This document shows positions 9,628 to 17,509 of a stretch of DNA of 64,000 nt, one piece after another. Every line of letters starts with the position of its first letter. The first letter of the stretch is position 1. Made by a program: the position numbers and the translations under genes. The notes beneath the pieces are model-generated. The model was not told the DNA's origin. It worked only from the letters and a program-made list of their open reading frames with translations, and did not search any database. This stretch comes from Flavobacterium sp. UBA6135 (lineage in GTDB: Bacteria > Bacteroidota > Bacteroidia > Flavobacteriales > Flavobacteriaceae): the NCBI RefSeq assembly GCF_002428305.1, contig NZ_DIVJ01000049.1, forward strand, positions 6,738-70,737, given 5' to 3'.

Positions 9628-10377
9628 TTAAACCACTTCAAGCAACGTCAACGAGTTAAACGTTTCGTCATTTAAAGCATAAAACACACCATTTATTTCC
9701 TGCGAAAACTCAACCAACAAGAAATAAAAGTCATAGCCACTTCCTGTCGGAACACCAGTCGGTGTTATAACAGGGCTACTGGTGGTCATATCAATCGGAA
9801 GCGTCACTTCAGGGCTATATGTGATTGTATAATCCCCGTTCAACAAATCCAAATTCATAAATCCCACCTTAAACGTAACCCTAGAAGCATAGTTTGGAAA
9901 AGTCAACATATCCATCGGAACCAAATCAGTAATAGTAACAGTTCCCGTCACAGTATCCAATTCATAAGGTGCCTGCATAATAGCTTTCAATGGAGTAAAA
10001 CTATTAAAATCAAAATTCTTCAAGAAAGCTTTGCCTTCTATTGTTGACAAACCATCGTTAACATTTCGCTGACCTCTGGCAGAAACAGTGTCCGAATTTT
10101 TAACCTTAGCCAACACATGCATCAAGCGTCGTGTTAGCGAACCGTCTTTTGCCTTTTTTATCAAAACAGAATTAGCATTGCGTAGCATTTTTCCCGATGC
10201 AGCAACATTTGCAAACTCTGAACCATTCTCCCGGGTTCTTGCAAATGAGGGGTCATTCAAAACTCGCTGTCTCGAAACGCCTCCTTTGTTTCTGATAAAA
10301 TAAGATTCTCCTCTTTTGTAAAAAGTAACGTCATCTAACGTTCCTTCAACCTTAAATAAGCCTTTTTGCTTAGCCAT
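9628..10377 (-). CDS. Conserved hypothetical protein, Flavobacteriia type (249 aa)
   Basis: I do not recognise a function. The first 70 residues are basic and start MAKQKGLFKVEGTLDDVTFY, then GGVSRQRVLNDPSFARTREN. I recall this N-terminal pattern from unannotated proteins of Flavobacterium and relatives. The second half is rich in Thr, Val and hydroxylated residues and looks like beta structure. There is no signal peptide and no membrane segment. The gene is monocistronic: it has its own consensus promoter (TTG-N17-TAGCTTTG at 10409-10436) and its own terminator (9582-9607). It separates the CRISPR locus from valS and nothing links it to CRISPR function. Confidence 0.85.
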   Translation of the reverse strand: MAKQKGLFKVEGTLDDVTFYKRGESYFIRNKGGVSRQRVLNDPSFARTRENGSEFANVAASGKMLRNANSVLIKKAKDGSLTRRLMHVLAKVKNSDTVSARGQRNVNDGLSTIEGKAFLKNFDFNSFTPLKAIMQAPYELDTVTGTVTITDLVPMDMLTFPNYASRVTFKVGFMNLDLLNGDYTITYSPEVTLPIDMTTSSPVITPTGVPTGSGYDFYFLLVEFSQEINGVFYALNDETFNSLTLLEVV

Positions 10378-10408
10378 AATTAAAAAAATTTATTGATTAA
10401 TAATGGAA

Positions 10409-10436
10409 CAAAGCTATGATAGTCAATACAATACAA
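10409..10436 (-). promoter_or_regulatory. Consensus Bacteroidota promoter of the 249-aa gene
   Basis: On the minus strand TTG (10434-10436) is followed after 17 bp by TAGCTTTG (10409-10416), matching TTG-N17-TAnnTTTG exactly, 32 bp before the ATG at 10377. Confidence 0.8.
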
Positions 10437-10693
10437 AAAATACACCTTGCCATTAAATACCATATTTGCCGATTTTGCCAAAAAAATTTGTTTTTTCCAA
10501 TATTATTTTTAATTTAGCACTCCCTTTCTTACACAAAGGGTGTGCTTTCCAAAAACAATCCCCCTTTTTTTCTATTCTCTTTTATCTTAAAACAGCCAAT
10601 TTTAAGGTAGTTATTTTGGCTATATAAACCAAAAAAAGCTTCAATTTGATTGTTTGATCACCTTTGCAATTAGCGGTTATTGAGTAGCACTAA

Positions 10694-10770
10694 TGTATCA
10701 GCCAAGTACTAGCAAAGTATCAACAAAGTATCAGCCAAGTATAGATAAAGTATGAGAATAGTATTGAAGG
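10694..10770 (+). repeat. Seven tandem 11-bp units (AGTATCARCMA-like)
   Basis: Seven consecutive 11-bp units begin at 10694, 10705, 10716, 10727, 10738, 10749 and 10760. Five start AGTAT and one AGTAC; the most regular are AGTATCAACAA and AGTATCAGCCA. The period is close to one helical turn, so identical bases face the same side of the DNA. The block lies 87 bp upstream of a small gene at 10857. The rest of the 10378-10856 gap holds only AT-rich sequence, the divergent promoter at 10409-10436 and a motif TAACTTTA at 10835. Iteron-like binding sites or a curved upstream element are possible. Confidence 0.8.
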
Positions 10771-10856
10771 AATAAAAACAAATAACTGATGAAATAAATA
10801 AAAAATGACAAAAAAGTTACAATCCCCAAATAATTAACTTTAAATATCCTGAACCA

Positions 10857-11054
10857 ATGGAAAGAACAACCATTTTTCCAAAAGACATAAGTATAATTCT
10901 TGGTCGAAGCGAACGCTATGGAAGAGACTTAATCCAAAAAATCAAAAAATTTTCAAACAAATCAGAACATCAATACGTCACTATTGTAGAATTTTGTGTC
11001 TATTGTGGTTTAGATAGTGAAGAAATTAAAAGAATGATAAACAAAAGAAGATAA
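10857..11054 (+). CDS. Small basic protein with possible helix-turn-helix (65 aa)
   Basis: A 65-residue protein, MERTTIFPKDISIILGRSER and on to MINKRR. The stretch 'ISIILGRSERYGRDLIQKIKK' reads like the helices of a DNA-binding excisionase or MerR-type fold: a helix, a short turn with Gly-Arg-Ser, then a basic helix. The segment after it (EFCVYCGLDSEEIKRMIN) is another helix. This is inference from pattern only; I recognise no named family. A near-consensus promoter element TAACTTTA lies 15 bp upstream and an 11-bp tandem repeat (10694-10770) lies 87 bp upstream, which would fit an autoregulated DNA-binding protein. No integrase or other mobile gene is adjacent. Confidence 0.65.
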   Translation: MERTTIFPKDISIILGRSERYGRDLIQKIKKFSNKSEHQYVTIVEFCVYCGLDSEEIKRMINKRR

Positions 11055-11253
11055 ACAGTAGTTAACTACAAGCTGAAAAAATTGGTGAATTATACCCTAT
11101 TCCAAACAAAGTACATTAATTAATATCAAACCAAACCTCAAAAATAAAAGAACCCTAATAATCTCAGTCAATATAAAAAATTGTACTAAGAAATACTAGG
11201 GTTTCATTTTATAAACTACCAAACAAATTGGCAACTTAAAACAAGCTAAACAC

Positions 11254-13884
11254 CTACTTCAAATTCGCCAAACTTTGTTCAATCATCGCTATTTTAGCCA
11301 AAGCATCCGCTTCTTTTTGACGTTCATTGGCCACCACTTTCTCGGGAGCCGAACTCATGAATTTCTCATTTAACAACTTTCCTTGAACCGACTTCAAAAA
11401 GCCTTGCGTGTACTTCAATTCGTCACTCAATTTAGCAATTTCCTCTTCCACATTAAAAGCTCCCGTAATCGGAATAAAATATTCATTCGATTTTACGCGG
11501 AATGTCAACGCTCCTTCCACCGTTTCGTTAACATAAGTAATCGAAGTGCTGTTCACCAACTTTGCCACAATACTATCCAAAGCAGCCGTTGCTTTTTCAT
11601 TATTGATCACCTTCAATTCAATCGCATCCTTAAAAGGAATGTTTTTATCTTTTCGAATAGTTCGTATTCCGGCAATAACCTCCATGGCAAAATCAAAATC
11701 CGTAATCAACGTATCGTTAAACGGCTTTTGTGCAGGCCACTGCGAAACAATAAGAGCTTCTTCTTTTGTTCTAGGTGTGATATATTGCCAAATCTCTTCC
11801 GTTAAAAACGGCATAAACGGATGTAATAATTTCATGTTGTTTTCCAACATTTCAATGGCCTTATCAAACGTAGCTTTGTCAATCGGCTGTTGGTAACCAG
11901 GCTTAATGATTTCCAATAACCACGAACAAAAATCGTCCCAAACCAATTTGTAAATTGCCATTAAAGCATCCGACAATCGGTATTTTTCAAAATTGTCTTC
12001 AATCTCCAACAACACTTTTTGAAACTTTGCCTCATACCATGCAATCGCCACTTTGGAGCTATCAGGCTGTGGTAAATCAGCTACTTCCCATCCTTTAATC
12101 AAACGAAAGGCATTCCATATTTTATTAGCAAACGCTTTTCCGTTGCTACACAATTCTTCATCAAACATAATGTCGTTTCCGGCAGAAGCACTCAAAAGCA
12201 AACCTACACGAACTCCATCGGCACCAAACTTCTCAATTAAATCCAAAGGATCCGGGGAGTTACCCAATTGTTTCGACATTTTTCTGCGTTGCTTATCGCG
12301 AACCAATCCGGTCAAATAAACATTCGTAAACGGTTTTTCGCCCGTATATTCATAACCGGCAATAATCATTCGAGCCACCCAGAAAAATAAAATATCCGGT
12401 CCGGTAACCAAATCATTGGTAGGATAATAATACTTAAAATCTTTGTTCTCAGGCTCTAAAATACCTCCAAAAACAGCCATTGGCCATAACCACGACGAAA
12501 ACCAAGTATCCAATGCATCAGCATCTTGTTTTAAATCGGTCAAAGTCAAATCAGGTTTGTTCGCTTTCACTTTTGCTAAGGCTAATGCTTCTTCTTTGGT
12601 AGTTGCAACCACAAAATCTTCTTTTCCATCGCCATAATAATAAGCCGGAATTTGTTGTCCCCACCACAACTGACGGGAAATATTCCAATCGCGTATGTTC
12701 TCCAACCAATGACGATAGGTATTATTAAATCGGTTCGGATACAATTTCACATCTTCGGTTTCCAACACGGCTTTTATAGCAGGTTTCACCAAATCTTCCA
12801 TTTTTAAGAACCACTGGTCAGACAATCTAGGCTCAATAACCGCTTTTGTGCGTTCTGAAGTTCCTACTTTATTGATGTGGTTTTCAATTTTTACAAGGTG
12901 TTGCAATTGCTCCAGTTCGACTACAATTTCCTCACGAACCACAAAACGGTCTTTGCCTTCATAATGCAAACCAAAACTGTTCAAAGTGGCATTCTCATTA
13001 AAAATATCGATGATTTCCAATTGGTGTTTGTTACCCAATTCCTTATCATTCACATCATGAGCCGGAGTTACTTTCAAACAACCGGTTCCAAATTCCATAT
13101 CCACATACTCATCAAAAATGATAGGGATCACACGATTACATATCGGAACTAGGGCTTTCTTACCTTTCAAATGCGTAAATCGTTCGTCATTCGGGTTGAT
13201 ACAAATTGCCGTATCGCCCAAAATAGTTTCGGGCCGTGTTGTAGCAATCACCACCGATTCGGTACTGTTTTCTATCCCATAGCGGATATAATACAATTTC
13301 CCTTGACGCTCTTCAAAAATTACTTCTTCGTCAGACAAGGTCGTCTTTGCTTCCGGATCCCAATTCACCATGCGATACCCGCGATAAATCAAACCTTTGT
13401 TATACAAGTCAACAAACGAATGAATTACAGAAGCCGACATATCATCGTCCATCGTAAATTTGGTGCGTTCCCAGTCACAGGAAGCCCCTAACTTTTTAAG
13501 TTGTTCCAAGATGATGCCGCCATGTTTATCCGTCCATTCCCAAGCGTGTTTCAAAAAATCCTCTCGGGTCAAATCTTCTTTATTGATGCCTTCTGCTTTT
13601 AATTTGGCTACCACTTTTGCTTCTGTAGCAATAGAAGCATGGTCAGTTCCCGGTACCCAACAGGCATTTAAGCCTTTCAAACGGGCTTTTCGAATCAACA
13701 CATCCTGTATCGTATTGTTCAACATATGGCCCATGTGAAGCATCCCTGTTACGTTTGGCGGTGGGATTACAATAGTGTACGGTTCACGATGATCAGGCTC
13801 CGAATGAAAATAATTATTTTGCATCCAGTAAGCATACCATTTTTCTTCGGCTTCTTTGGCTTTAAATTGAGCAGGAATAGACAT
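11254..13884 (-). CDS. valS: Valine-tRNA ligase
   Basis: Class I aminoacyl-tRNA synthetase that charges tRNA-Val. The Rossmann signature HMGH is at residues 50-53, the KMSKQ loop at 535-539, and the C-terminal part carries the anticodon-binding helices and the valine-type coiled-coil tail (residues about 810-876). The length of 876 is normal for bacterial ValRS of this phylum. I use the ATG at 13884; a TTG two codons further upstream has no support. The gene is transcribed alone, with a promoter motif TACTTTTG about 110 bp upstream, giving a rather long AT-rich leader that contains the inverted repeat at 13904-13922. Confidence 0.98.
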   Translation of the reverse strand: MSIPAQFKAKEAEEKWYAYWMQNNYFHSEPDHREPYTIVIPPPNVTGMLHMGHMLNNTIQDVLIRKARLKGLNACWVPGTDHASIATEAKVVAKLKAEGINKEDLTREDFLKHAWEWTDKHGGIILEQLKKLGASCDWERTKFTMDDDMSASVIHSFVDLYNKGLIYRGYRMVNWDPEAKTTLSDEEVIFEERQGKLYYIRYGIENSTESVVIATTRPETILGDTAICINPNDERFTHLKGKKALVPICNRVIPIIFDEYVDMEFGTGCLKVTPAHDVNDKELGNKHQLEIIDIFNENATLNSFGLHYEGKDRFVVREEIVVELEQLQHLVKIENHINKVGTSERTKAVIEPRLSDQWFLKMEDLVKPAIKAVLETEDVKLYPNRFNNTYRHWLENIRDWNISRQLWWGQQIPAYYYGDGKEDFVVATTKEEALALAKVKANKPDLTLTDLKQDADALDTWFSSWLWPMAVFGGILEPENKDFKYYYPTNDLVTGPDILFFWVARMIIAGYEYTGEKPFTNVYLTGLVRDKQRRKMSKQLGNSPDPLDLIEKFGADGVRVGLLLSASAGNDIMFDEELCSNGKAFANKIWNAFRLIKGWEVADLPQPDSSKVAIAWYEAKFQKVLLEIEDNFEKYRLSDALMAIYKLVWDDFCSWLLEIIKPGYQQPIDKATFDKAIEMLENNMKLLHPFMPFLTEEIWQYITPRTKEEALIVSQWPAQKPFNDTLITDFDFAMEVIAGIRTIRKDKNIPFKDAIELKVINNEKATAALDSIVAKLVNSTSITYVNETVEGALTFRVKSNEYFIPITGAFNVEEEIAKLSDELKYTQGFLKSVQGKLLNEKFMSSAPEKVVANERQKEADALAKIAMIEQSLANLK

Positions 13885-13903
13885 AATCAAATTTTATATT
13901 ATA

Positions 13904-13922
13904 GTTTCTTTACTAAAGAAAC
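13904..13922. repeat. Inverted repeat in the valS leader
   Basis: GTTTCTTTA-C-TAAAGAAAC is a perfect inverted repeat with 9-bp arms, 20 bp upstream of the valS ATG and inside the predicted leader. With a one-base centre it is more likely a protein-binding site than an RNA hairpin. No known leader class was recognised. Confidence 0.5.
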
Positions 13923-13994
13923 ATTGATTTTACTTGGTTTAAAAAAAAACAAAAAACATCAAAACTAAGTTTGGATTGGTTTTTGCATAAGTTG

Positions 13995-14002
13995 CAAAAG
14001 TA
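13995..14002 (-). promoter_or_regulatory. valS promoter, -7 element
   Basis: TACTTTTG on the minus strand matches TAnnTTTG. It sits 111 bp upstream of the valS ATG, giving a leader of roughly 105 nt. Confidence 0.65.
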
Positions 14003-14091
14003 AGGATTTCGGTAGAGTTTCAAAAAAGAAATGCTATTTGAATTTTTAATAAAAAAATAAAGTAATTTTACACTACCCAAAAATCGAAATT

Positions 14092-14523
14092 ATGAAAAAA
14101 GTACTACTATTATGTCTGGTTTTTATAAGTTTAACAGCAATAAGCCAAACCGGACCCAAAATTGAGTTTAAAGCGGAAAACAATACCATTGACTATGGCA
14201 AAGTTTACAAAGGAGTGGATTCCGGAATTCGTGTTTTTGAATTCACCAACACTGGCGATGCTCCGTTGATAATCAATAACGTGCAATCTACTTGTGGTTG
14301 TACCGTTCCGTCAAGACCAAAAGAACCTATTTTACCCGGAAAAACAGGCCAAATTGAAGTAAAATACAACATGGCTGTAGGTCCTATCCGTAAAAGCATT
14401 ACGGTGGAAAGCAATGCAGTAAACTACGATGGTGGAAAGATTCATTTGAAAATCAAAGGCGATGTTCTGGAGAAGAAACAAGTTAATGTCTTAGAGCAGA
14501 AAAAAACGGGACCGATGCAGTAG
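14092..14523 (+). CDS. DUF1573 domain secreted protein (143 aa)
   Basis: Exported protein of the DUF1573 family, common in Bacteroidota and of unknown role. Residues 1-19 are a signal peptide (MKKVLLLCLVFISLTAISQ). The rest is an immunoglobulin-like beta sandwich with the family pattern IDYGKVYKG, EFTNTGDAPLIINNVQSTCGCT, PGKTGQIEV and KSITVESNA. The two cysteines in the CGCT-type motif are typical of the family. It faces the convergent protease gene across a shared terminator. The start ATG follows an AT-rich stretch with TAATTTTA 23 bp upstream. Confidence 0.9.
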   Translation: MKKVLLLCLVFISLTAISQTGPKIEFKAENNTIDYGKVYKGVDSGIRVFEFTNTGDAPLIINNVQSTCGCTVPSRPKEPILPGKTGQIEVKYNMAVGPIRKSITVESNAVNYDGGKIHLKIKGDVLEKKQVNVLEQKKTGPMQ

Positions 14524-14554
14524 AATTTAGATTTTAAAAATTCAAAATAAAATT

Positions 14555-14589
14555 AATCCACAGCAGCACCTCAAATGCTAATGTGGATT
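14555..14589. terminator. Bidirectional terminator between convergent genes
   Basis: AATCCACA (14555-14562) pairs with TGTGGATT (14582-14589), with further GCA/TGC pairing inside, and is flanked by A- and T-runs. It serves the DUF1573 gene (+) and the aspartic protease gene (-). Confidence 0.75.
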
Positions 14590-14592
14590 TTT

Positions 14593-15915
14593 TTATAAAA
14601 TTTTCTTCATTACAAATTCTGTTTTTATAATCTGCCCTTTACGTTCCACTTCAAATTTCAGTAACTTCCCTTCCCTTGATTTCAATAAAGCATTGATATT
14701 CTGCAAAGAAAACATATAAGCAGGCTTTTTATTAATCGACACCAATATATCATCTTTTTGCAAACCCGCTAAAGCAGCAGGAGAATTTACACGCACATTC
14801 GCAATTCTATAAACCGATATAAGCTTAAATTCCAAAGCCATAGAAGCTGCTCTTGGAGTAGATGTATCACTCGAATGAAAGGATATTTTTGAAGAGTTAT
14901 TTTCAACTGGCTTTTGAATCCATTGCTTTCCTACATGATGAATCTCAAGACCACTCATATTAAAACTAAATACATCTCCATAATTGCTATTCTTTTTTAA
15001 GTACAGCATAGAAGAGCCATAATCAAAAACCAAATTAAACCTCCTCCATATTTCAGCCCCAATCGACCCAACCCTTTCAGGAACTAACTTTACATTCTTA
15101 ATTGAAATAGAATCAGGAAAAGCAACAATTGGATTTTCTAAAACAAAATCAGCAAGAGCCAATTTCGATATTCTTGTCCTTTTACCAAAGATATCACCAC
15201 TAAAACCCCTACCCAAAAAATCTTCAAAATTGGGTTCTTGTAAACGAATCGCATAATTCTCAAACAACCACAATGCATCACTATTACCAACATCCACCAA
15301 CAATTTTGCTGAGAGGGTTGAATCAGACAAAACTAGAGATGCTTGCAAATAAGGCTTTCGTTCTTCGATCGAAATGGGAAAAGCTTTGTAGTTCTTATCA
15401 ATAATCTTTTTAAATTTCTCATTATTTTTATGAACATAAAGCACATTTCTATCATAATCAATTTCTATTAAAAAATCTTTAAAAAAATGATATCCTAAAA
15501 CACCATTAACCGGAATTCCAACCATAGAAGAAAAGTTAACATCTTCTTCGAGTACAATCAAAACTTCATGATTTGTATCAATAAATTTATCAGAAATTTT
15601 TAATGTATTTCCTTTAGAACGTAATGCAGTAATAGCATTCTCCTTTCCTAAACCTTTTAACATTGTTTTTTCAACATTAAAAAATTTAACCTGATCTGTT
15701 TCTTCTAAACTAAACAAAATGGTTTGTGTCACACCTGTATCCAACAAAAAAGTCAAAGGTTTATCATTTACTACTACTTCAATAAATAATAGATTATTGA
15801 CTTGCTTAAAAGGAATCTTTAATTTATTAGTATTAGATTTTAAACGGAATTCATTTTGCCCGACAATTAAAAATGACGATAAAATCGAGATAAACAAAAA
15901 TATTTTTTTTAGCAT
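14593..15915 (-). CDS. Pepsin/retropepsin-like aspartic protease with PDZ domain (440 aa)
   Basis: Exported protein with a signal peptide (residues 1-19). Two aspartic-protease half sites are visible: FLLDTGVTQTIL with D59 and, around residue 208, LLVDVGNSDALW. In the second the usual Thr/Ser after Asp-x-Gly is replaced (DVGNS), so catalytic competence is uncertain. The C-terminal 70 residues form a PDZ domain (VNSPAALAGLQKDDILVSIN). This two-repeat plus PDZ layout is common in Bacteroidota envelope proteins annotated as clan AA aspartic proteases. The gene is separate from its neighbours and upstream of it lies the 200-bp element at 15936-16135. Confidence 0.85.
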   Translation of the reverse strand: MLKKIFLFISILSSFLIVGQNEFRLKSNTNKLKIPFKQVNNLLFIEVVVNDKPLTFLLDTGVTQTILFSLEETDQVKFFNVEKTMLKGLGKENAITALRSKGNTLKISDKFIDTNHEVLIVLEEDVNFSSMVGIPVNGVLGYHFFKDFLIEIDYDRNVLYVHKNNEKFKKIIDKNYKAFPISIEERKPYLQASLVLSDSTLSAKLLVDVGNSDALWLFENYAIRLQEPNFEDFLGRGFSGDIFGKRTRISKLALADFVLENPIVAFPDSISIKNVKLVPERVGSIGAEIWRRFNLVFDYGSSMLYLKKNSNYGDVFSFNMSGLEIHHVGKQWIQKPVENNSSKISFHSSDTSTPRAASMALEFKLISVYRIANVRVNSPAALAGLQKDDILVSINKKPAYMFSLQNINALLKSREGKLLKFEVERKGQIIKTEFVMKKIL

Positions 15916-15935
15916 AACTTATAATTTATTAAATA

Positions 15936-16135
15936 TAACCCGTTGGGTGTAATTAATACAAATATGATTTTTTTTTAAACAGGGTCAAGATAACCACTTG
16001 GACATCTATAAATACATAGAAATAAACCAATTCTTAGCCATTCATAGCTATGATCTACACAATAGGCGAGAATCTAACTAAACTATATCTATGTGGTTTA
16101 AAAAACTAGAAAATTGAATTACATGCAACGGGTTA
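15936..16135. mobile_element. MITE-like 200-bp element with imperfect terminal inverted repeats
   Basis: The left end (15936-15957, TAACCCGTTGGGTGTAATT) and the inverted right end (16113-16135, TAACCCGTTGCATGTAATT) match at 17 of 19 positions. The 200 bp between have no reading frame but several CATAG/CTATG motifs in both directions. Element length, terminal repeats and lack of coding capacity fit a non-autonomous transposon relic or a dispersed structured repeat. No convincing target-site duplication is visible. It fills most of the gap between the protease gene and the aminotransferase gene. Confidence 0.55.
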
Positions 16136-16169
16136 AATATACTAAATATTCAAAATATAAAAGAATGCA

Positions 16170-16200
16170 TTGGGTGTTTATCAAAAAAATTGCAACTTTG
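16170..16200 (+). promoter_or_regulatory. Aminotransferase promoter
   Basis: TTG (16170-16172), 20 bp, then CAACTTTG (16193-16200), one base off TAnnTTTG. It ends 19 bp before the ATG at 16220, which argues that the in-frame TTG at 16190, inside the promoter, is not the start. Confidence 0.55.
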
Positions 16201-16219
16201 CATACTTAAAATAAAAATC

Positions 16220-17410
16220 ATGCCATCAATATCATCAAAAGGAAAAGCAATGCCGGAATCACCAATCCGAAAATTGGTTCCTTATTCTGAAATAGCAAAA
16301 AAGAAAGGTGTAAAAGTCTACCATTTAAACATTGGTCAACCCGACATTAAAACACCGGAAGTAGCCATGAATGCTATCAAAAATCTGGATTTTAAAGTAT
16401 TGGAGTACAGCCATTCTGCAGGATTTGAAAGCTACAGAAAAAAGTTATCGGCTTATTATACCAACCACAGTTTGCCTATTGCAACCGAAGACATCATCAT
16501 CACTACCGGTGGTTCTGAAGCCTTGTTGTTTGCTATGGGAAGCACGATGGATGCCGGTGATGAAATTATTATCCCCGAACCTTTTTATGCCAACTACAAT
16601 GGTTTTTCAACTGCTTCGGGTGTAAAAGTGGTGCCGGTAATTTCAACCATTGAAGAAGGTTTTGCCTTACCTCCTATTGCTGACTTCGAAAAATTAATTA
16701 CACCAAAAACTAAAGCAATCCTAATTTGTAATCCGGGTAATCCAACGGGTTATTTATATACCAAAGAAGAAATCATGCAATTGGCCGAATTGGTTAAAAA
16801 ACACGATTTGTTTTTAATTGCTGACGAAGTATACAGAGAGTTTACCTATGATGGTGATGAACATTATTCAGTTATGAACATTCCCGGTTTAGAGCAACAT
16901 GCCGTTATGATTGATTCCGTTTCAAAACGATACAGCATGTGTGGAGCACGTATTGGTTGCATTGTTTCCAAAAACAAAGAGCTGATGAGCACAGCCATGA
17001 AGTTTGCTCAAGCCCGATTGAGCCCGCCAACCTTTGCTCAAATTGCTAGCGAAGCCGCATTAGATACCCCACAAAGTTATTTTGACGAAGTAATTTCAGA
17101 ATACAAAGAGCGTAGAGACACCCTAATCACAGAATTAAACCAAATTGATGGCGTGATGGTAGCCAAGCCAAAAGGAGCCTTTTATTGCATCGCTAAATTA
17201 CCCGTAAAAAACGCCGATGATTTTGCACAATGGTTATTAGAAAGCTATGATTTTAATGGCGAAACAGTAATGGTTGCCCCTGCCGCCGGATTCTATTCCA
17301 CACCCGATGTAGGTTTGGATGAAGTGAGAATTGCTTACGTACTAAAGAAAGAAGATTTAATTAAATCGGTACGCATTTTAAAAGAAGCATTGAAAGTTTA
17401 TCCGAATTAA
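16220..17410 (+). CDS. Pyridoxal-phosphate aminotransferase, class I (AspC-like, 396 aa)
   Basis: Fold type I PLP enzyme that moves amino groups between amino acids and 2-oxo acids. Visible hallmarks are NIGQPDIKTPE near the N-terminus, TTGGSEALLFAM (cofactor phosphate site), NPGNPTGYLYTKEE, ADEVYREFTYDG and the Schiff-base lysine in DSVSKRYSMCGARIG (K236). The family covers aspartate, aromatic and related aminotransferases; the exact substrate cannot be told. The ATG at 16220 is preferred over the TTG at 16190, which overlaps the promoter. It converges with rocD, another PLP aminotransferase, across a long palindrome. Confidence 0.93.
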   Translation: MPSISSKGKAMPESPIRKLVPYSEIAKKKGVKVYHLNIGQPDIKTPEVAMNAIKNLDFKVLEYSHSAGFESYRKKLSAYYTNHSLPIATEDIIITTGGSEALLFAMGSTMDAGDEIIIPEPFYANYNGFSTASGVKVVPVISTIEEGFALPPIADFEKLITPKTKAILICNPGNPTGYLYTKEEIMQLAELVKKHDLFLIADEVYREFTYDGDEHYSVMNIPGLEQHAVMIDSVSKRYSMCGARIGCIVSKNKELMSTAMKFAQARLSPPTFAQIASEAALDTPQSYFDEVISEYKERRDTLITELNQIDGVMVAKPKGAFYCIAKLPVKNADDFAQWLLESYDFNGETVMVAPAAGFYSTPDVGLDEVRIAYVLKKEDLIKSVRILKEALKVYPN

Positions 17411-17443
17411 ATAAAGAACTTTTATAAATAAAAACTACTGAGA

Positions 17444-17490
17444 AATGAACATGCCCCAAAAAGTTAGACACTTTTTGGGGCATGTTCATT
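17444..17490. terminator. Perfect 21-bp inverted repeat between convergent genes
   Basis: Two 21-bp arms (17444-17464 and 17470-17490) are perfect complements around a 5-nt loop (TAGAC). The arms run AATGAACATGCCCC then a short A-run and GT. Position between two convergent stops (17410 and 17510) makes a bidirectional terminator the simple reading. The arms also resemble insertion-sequence ends beginning TGAAC, so an IS-derived origin is possible. Confidence 0.7.
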
Positions 17491-17509
17491 AAGCGTGGAT
17501 TTTCTATTC

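Noticed and set aside
11383..13738. Several open frames opposite valS
   Set aside because: All overlap valS fully, have no promoter or family features and read as shadows of its codons.
13885..13994. T-box riboswitch in the valS leader
   Set aside because: No specifier loop or anti-terminator sequence is seen, and T-boxes are not known as typical for this phylum.
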